64,000 bases of DNA from Cocos nucifera (Eukaryota > Streptophyta > Magnoliopsida > Arecales > Arecaceae), in contig QRFJ01002296.1 in the NCBI GenBank assembly GCA_006176705.1, positions 180,683-244,682 of the forward strand, given 5' to 3'. Below the pieces are notes generated by a model, which worked only from the letters and a program-made list of their open reading frames with translations, was not told the DNA's origin and did no database searches. Positions 60,295-64,000 of the stretch are shown piece after piece; the stretch's first letter is position 1, and each line of letters begins with the position of its first letter. Both the position numbers and the translations under genes were made by a program.

Positions 60295-60658
60295 AAAAGC
60301 TACGACAGTGATTTTAAAATCACTGTTGTAGACGTGCCAACTACTATCGTAGACAATGTGTCAACAACTGCATTATACCTATGACAGCAGTTACATAATC
60401 GCTGTCATAGACTAGTCTATGGCAGCGATTTTATAACCACTGCCATAGATAAGCCTATGACAGCGGTTTAAAAACTGCTGCAATAGGCACTCTATAACAG
60501 CGATTTTCAGAATCACTATAATAATCGCTGTCATAGATCTACCATGATGGCTACACTAGCAGTAGTTAGCTAACCACTACCATAGTCTATAGCAGCAATT
60601 TTTTGGGCTACGATAGTGGTTATAAACTACTGTCATAGCCCTGTTCTATGGTAGTGTC
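60295..60658. repeat. CACTA right subterminal hairpin array and TAGTG end
   Basis: About ten sites of the form CTATGACAGCGGTT and its complement AACCGCTGTCATAG, many paired into 30-base hairpins, run up to TAGTG at 60654-60658. Such arrays are the transposase-binding regions of CACTA elements. Confidence 0.75.
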
Positions 60659-60699
60659 TATATGATCTGCAACCAATTTCATGTTGAAAAAACTTATGT

Positions 60700-62772
60700 T
60701 TTCATTTATTACAAATAATAAGATGATAGTAAATCAATTTGTTTCAAATTTATGTTTGCTTAAGTATTATACCCTTTATTCATATGCGGGCCACGAAATG
60801 TCGTTTGCACTTGAAACACCTCAATTGCCTTATCAAATCTTGTAACAGTATGTGAGGTGGCTTTGGATTGGTTTGTGATTATGCGAGTTGTAGTAGGAGT
60901 AAATCTTTCACCTCTATTTAATGCATCCTCCGCTTGTGCACGTCGACCATCAAAATAAGATACAAGCCAGAAGAATTTGTACCAACAAAGTTACCAACAA
61001 ATAGCAAGCATTCTTGAGGACTCCATTGAAGCATTCGAACAAATTAGTAGCCATCATTCCAAATCTTCGACCACCATCATGTGCAAGGCTCCGTTTGTCT
61101 ACAAGGATTTCATTCAACCATTGATAGGCTTCCGAGTTCATGTTTCAATCTTGCTCATATACCTGCTCCACTTTCTAGGTTATGTTTGCATGCCAGTTCT
61201 TTTCAGCAAATCTCTTAGCTTTGTATCCCTAAACCTAGTATTGAAGTTGCTCGTTACATGATGTAGACAATAAACATGATACACATGGGGTGGCTGCTAG
61301 CCTAGATGTTTATTTTGTATAGCCGCTAATATACCTGCATGTTGATTTAAAATAAGAGAAATGTTCTAACGTGATGTAACAAGAGATCTTAGGCAAGCTA
61401 GATACCAACCCATGTATCAGAAAGCTCTTCATCTACTATGGCAAATATAAGTGGAAAATTTTGATTATTTTCATCCACAAATGTTACAATCAACAACTTC
61501 TCTAGATACTTTCCATACAAGAAATTGCATCAATACTAATTACTGATCTAGAATATTTGATGCCTTCAATCGATAGTGAAAAGGCCCAAAAGGCACGATC
61601 AAATACAGCATATGCCAGATGACTAGTAGGAGTGCTAATGAACTTCACCCATAAGCCAAGGTTGAATTCCTCTATGGCATGCAACCATTTCGGTAGTAAG
61701 TCATATGACTTATCCTAATCTCCATATATCAATGCCATTACTTTTTGCTTAGCTTTCCATAACTTTCTATAATCGGACATATAGTTGAATTTGTTCTTTA
61801 CTACTGTCCCAATCCTGAAAATGGTAATTATGGGTACTTCTTTTATAAGATCCTGTATTTTATTCATGATGAAGTTTGTATCAAGCCTAGAATGATCTTG
61901 AGAAAGTATGGCTGAAATACGAGTATATGGACCAACATAACATGTGATTTCAAAAAAATCATCCGCTTGATTGCTTGAAGCATCCAATTACATCCAGACT
62001 CTCTATTTTTATACTTAACTATCCAAAGCTTAGGATCTAACTCAACAATCTTAAATTTATGATGTGTATTGATAGAATACTGTTTTACTGTACTTTGTAA
62101 TTCCATCTTATCTGCAAAATGGAGTCCTTTACATAATTCATCACCTCTTTGCCAAGTGGTATACCGTGCCTCTAATAATGTAGAAGATAATGATATGTTT
62201 GCAACCACCTAATCAATACTCCTGAATGTCCTAGAAGGAGCTTCAAATACTAGCAAATTTGGATGCTCCATGATAGATCGAGACTTTAAATCATATGATG
62301 TACCAGCTTTCTGAGCATTACGATCCATGTCATCTTCATTTAATACATCATCTTCCTCAAATAGCCGATTATCTATATGATCCATATCATCAGCTACTGT
62401 GTATAATGAAGCTTGTCCAATAATAGGATCTAACTCATCATTATCCATTATATGGACATTATCAATCTGTTCACTATCCTAAGTTGTTATTTGTATGTCC
62501 TGATCAACTACTTCATAATCCTCTAGATCAGGAGTAGATCTAGTGTCTTCAATTGATTGTACATCAATGTACAACTCGGTACCAGATAAGTAGAGATGCG
62601 AACTTATAGTTAAAATGATAATCTCCACATCGTCATCATCATTAATCAGAATAGGTTCATACTTGACCACTATTAGCTGCATGACAATAGGATATCTATA
62701 TGTTATCATTATTCTAGATTTTTCTTTTGTCCACCTAAAAGACTCTACATAACTTATCCTCCAACTCTTCAA
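60700..62772 (-). pseudogene. Mutator-like (MuDR) transposase pseudogene
   Basis: Minus strand in order: acidic N-terminal region (62209-62772), MuDR N-terminal domain (GDELCKGLHFADKMELQSTV, KQYSINTHHKFKIVE, WIVKYKNRESGCNWMLQA; about 61970-62145), YVGPYTRISAILSQDHSRLD and YRKLWKAKQKVMALIYGD (61715-61930), FWAFSLSIEGIKYSRSVISI with a catalytic-type Asp (61510-61610), then HDGGRRFGMMATNLFECFNG (about 61030-61090) and FRGPHMNKGYNT (near 60790). The transposase core between 61500 and 61150 is poorly preserved and frames shift repeatedly. The C-terminal zinc finger is not seen. Confidence 0.88.
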
Positions 62773-63329
62773 ATTTTATTCTATATTTCATTCTAATAGT
62801 CTTTTGTAGTTGGTAAGTGTACTCTATTTTATATAGTCTTTTAACCATAGAACCATTAATATAACAGAGAGTCGTGATAGTTTCTCCCATTTCATACTAC
62901 CTATATAATAAATTGAATAAGTTCAGCATCATTAGAATAAATCATCATGCATATTGATGAATAAATCTATATTGAATAAGATCAACATTCATACAATAAA
63001 ACTTATCCTGCATACCCAATCTATAGACCAATTACTGTGACTTAACATTGATCAATACCATGCATACTCAATACAATCTAATTAGTCAACTATGATCAAC
63101 TATAATTAATTATCATACCTTAACATTATATTGACTAAAAGACGAATTACCAACTAGATCTAATTTTTTGTATTTCTTATCTACCATTTCTTCAAAAATA
63201 AATTATAAAATAAATAACAAAACTTAAAGAAGACTTACCGTAGGGAACAATAATGCCAGTTGGAGATGCAAAGAGTGGACCAGATAGGGGATGGATAATG
63301 ATGATCACAGGAGAATGGACCGAGATGGG
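62773..63329. other. MULE upstream region, no gene
   Basis: AT-rich. It would be the 5' untranslated or promoter part of the minus-strand transposase. Nothing further recognised. Confidence 0.4.
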
Positions 63330-63890
63330 TCGGAGGAGAGTGATCCAATAGGGGTGGGGCTAGAGGTGGGGAGTGACCCGATAGGGCTAGAGGTGGGGGG
63401 TCATCGAAGAGGGACTAGGGTGGGGTTCATCCAGGGTCTGCTAGAGGTGGGGGTTCAAGAGAGGAACAGGGTGGGGGGTCGATTGGGGTCGAGTTGGAGG
63501 TGGAGATTGACCGAAAAAAACCAGAGGTGGGGGGTTGAGCGGAGAGTGATCAAAGTTGGGGGTCGACCCAGGAGGGACCGGGATGGGACTGAAGGTGGAG
63601 GGTCGATCGGGGTGGGGCTGAAAGTGGGGGGTCAACTAGGGTGGGGCCTAATGGGGGATGATCGGATCAGGGTAGGAGAGATTCCGATGATCGAAGGATG
63701 GAGATGAAGTGTCGATGAAAGGGATCCGACATGGGAGATCGACCAGGAAGGGCCGAACGTGGGGGGTAGACCAAAGTGAGGCTAGAGGTGGGATCGACCA
63801 AAGCAGGGCCGAATGGGAGGCGATCGGACTAGGGTAGGGGAGATTTCGATGGCAAGGAGAGAGATGAAGTATCGGTGAAATGGAGAGTAA
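63330..63890. repeat. G-rich degenerate repeats
   Basis: GGTGGGGGGTCGA and GGGCTAGAGGTGGGG-like phrases recur about every 40-50 bases. A longer unit is duplicated: about 63641-63730 against 63803-63890 (GATCGGA, AGGGTAGG, GAGATT, GATGAAGT-TCG shared in order). Open frames here follow from composition. Confidence 0.75.
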
Positions 63891-63904
63891 GAGGGGACCG
63901 TGGG

Positions 63905-64000
63905 AGGAAGATAACTTGAAATCATGACTTCCGATCATGATTTCATGAAATAGTGACTTCAAGACACGATTTCATGAAATGGTGTGTTGAAGATATAATT
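63905..64000. repeat. Palindrome array (GAAATCATG family), right copy
   Basis: Half-sites GAAATCATGACTT and GATTTCATGAAAT recur up to the window edge, like the array at 26500-26960. It probably continues beyond the window. Confidence 0.6.

Larger units (their letters stand above)
55866..60658 (+). mobile_element. CACTA/En-Spm-like element
   Basis: Arrays of CTATGGCAGCGGTT-type sites at both ends, a plant En/Spm (Ptta) transposase-like pseudogene inside, and a right end TAGTG at 60654-60658 fit the CACTA superfamily. The left CACTA terminus was not found; the element either starts with a decayed end or has lost it. A 1.2-kb palindrome forms its left part. Confidence 0.7.

Noticed and set aside
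63291..63707. 138-codon Gly/Arg-rich frame near the window end
   Set aside because: Arises from G-rich repeats; no start context, domain or conservation visible.

Overview
This is nuclear DNA of a flowering plant, probably a monocot. A palm is my guess from the general look of the repeats; that is inference. The window is AT-rich and split-gene in style. It holds one recognisable intact host gene, an Argonaute of the AGO2/AGO3 clade on the minus strand (19941-24586, three exons, 1003 residues, Asp-Asp-Asp slicer triad). Nearly everything else is transposable elements, most of them decayed and inserted into one another.

Left part (1-19.9 kb). Bases 1-1779 look like the end of a Tekay/Del-type gypsy LTR carrying a 36-bp minisatellite, followed by about 3 kb with no recognisable gene. 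From about 4.9 to 18.7 kb lies a minus-strand Ty1/copia element (E). Its reverse transcriptase is split by a gypsy-like element (D, 6580-17561) flanked by an exact AGAAA duplication. D was itself hit by a coding-free LTR element (C, 13645-17183), by a Mutator-type foldback element with a 21-bp minisatellite (11115-11850, exact 10-bp duplication), and by a truncated copy of copia family B (7463-10933).

Middle (19.9-26.5 kb). The Argonaute gene, a TATA-like motif upstream of it, microsatellites, and a faint RNase H-like retroelement relic.

Right part (26.5-64 kb). Fragments fit one old Mutator-like element: a palindromic array (26.5 kb), a plus-strand 'putative plant transposon protein' pseudogene (27.1-28.0 kb), a minus-strand plant mobile domain (29.6-30.3 kb), then, 30 kb further on, a minus-strand MuDR-type transposase (60.7-62.8 kb) and a similar palindromic array at the window edge. 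Between the two halves sits copia element A (30488-55864). Its 3' LTR was split by copia family B (39830-55584), which reads LTR-internal-LTR-(assembly gap)-internal-LTR. A CACTA/En-Spm element (about 55.9-60.66 kb) occupies the A/MULE junction.

Most notable: families A and B share two conserved noncoding leader blocks, the second containing a consensus splice donor, with a splice acceptor directly before the gag ATG in each. This suggests a spliced untranslated leader. No tRNA, rRNA, CRISPR or bacterial-type operon was seen.
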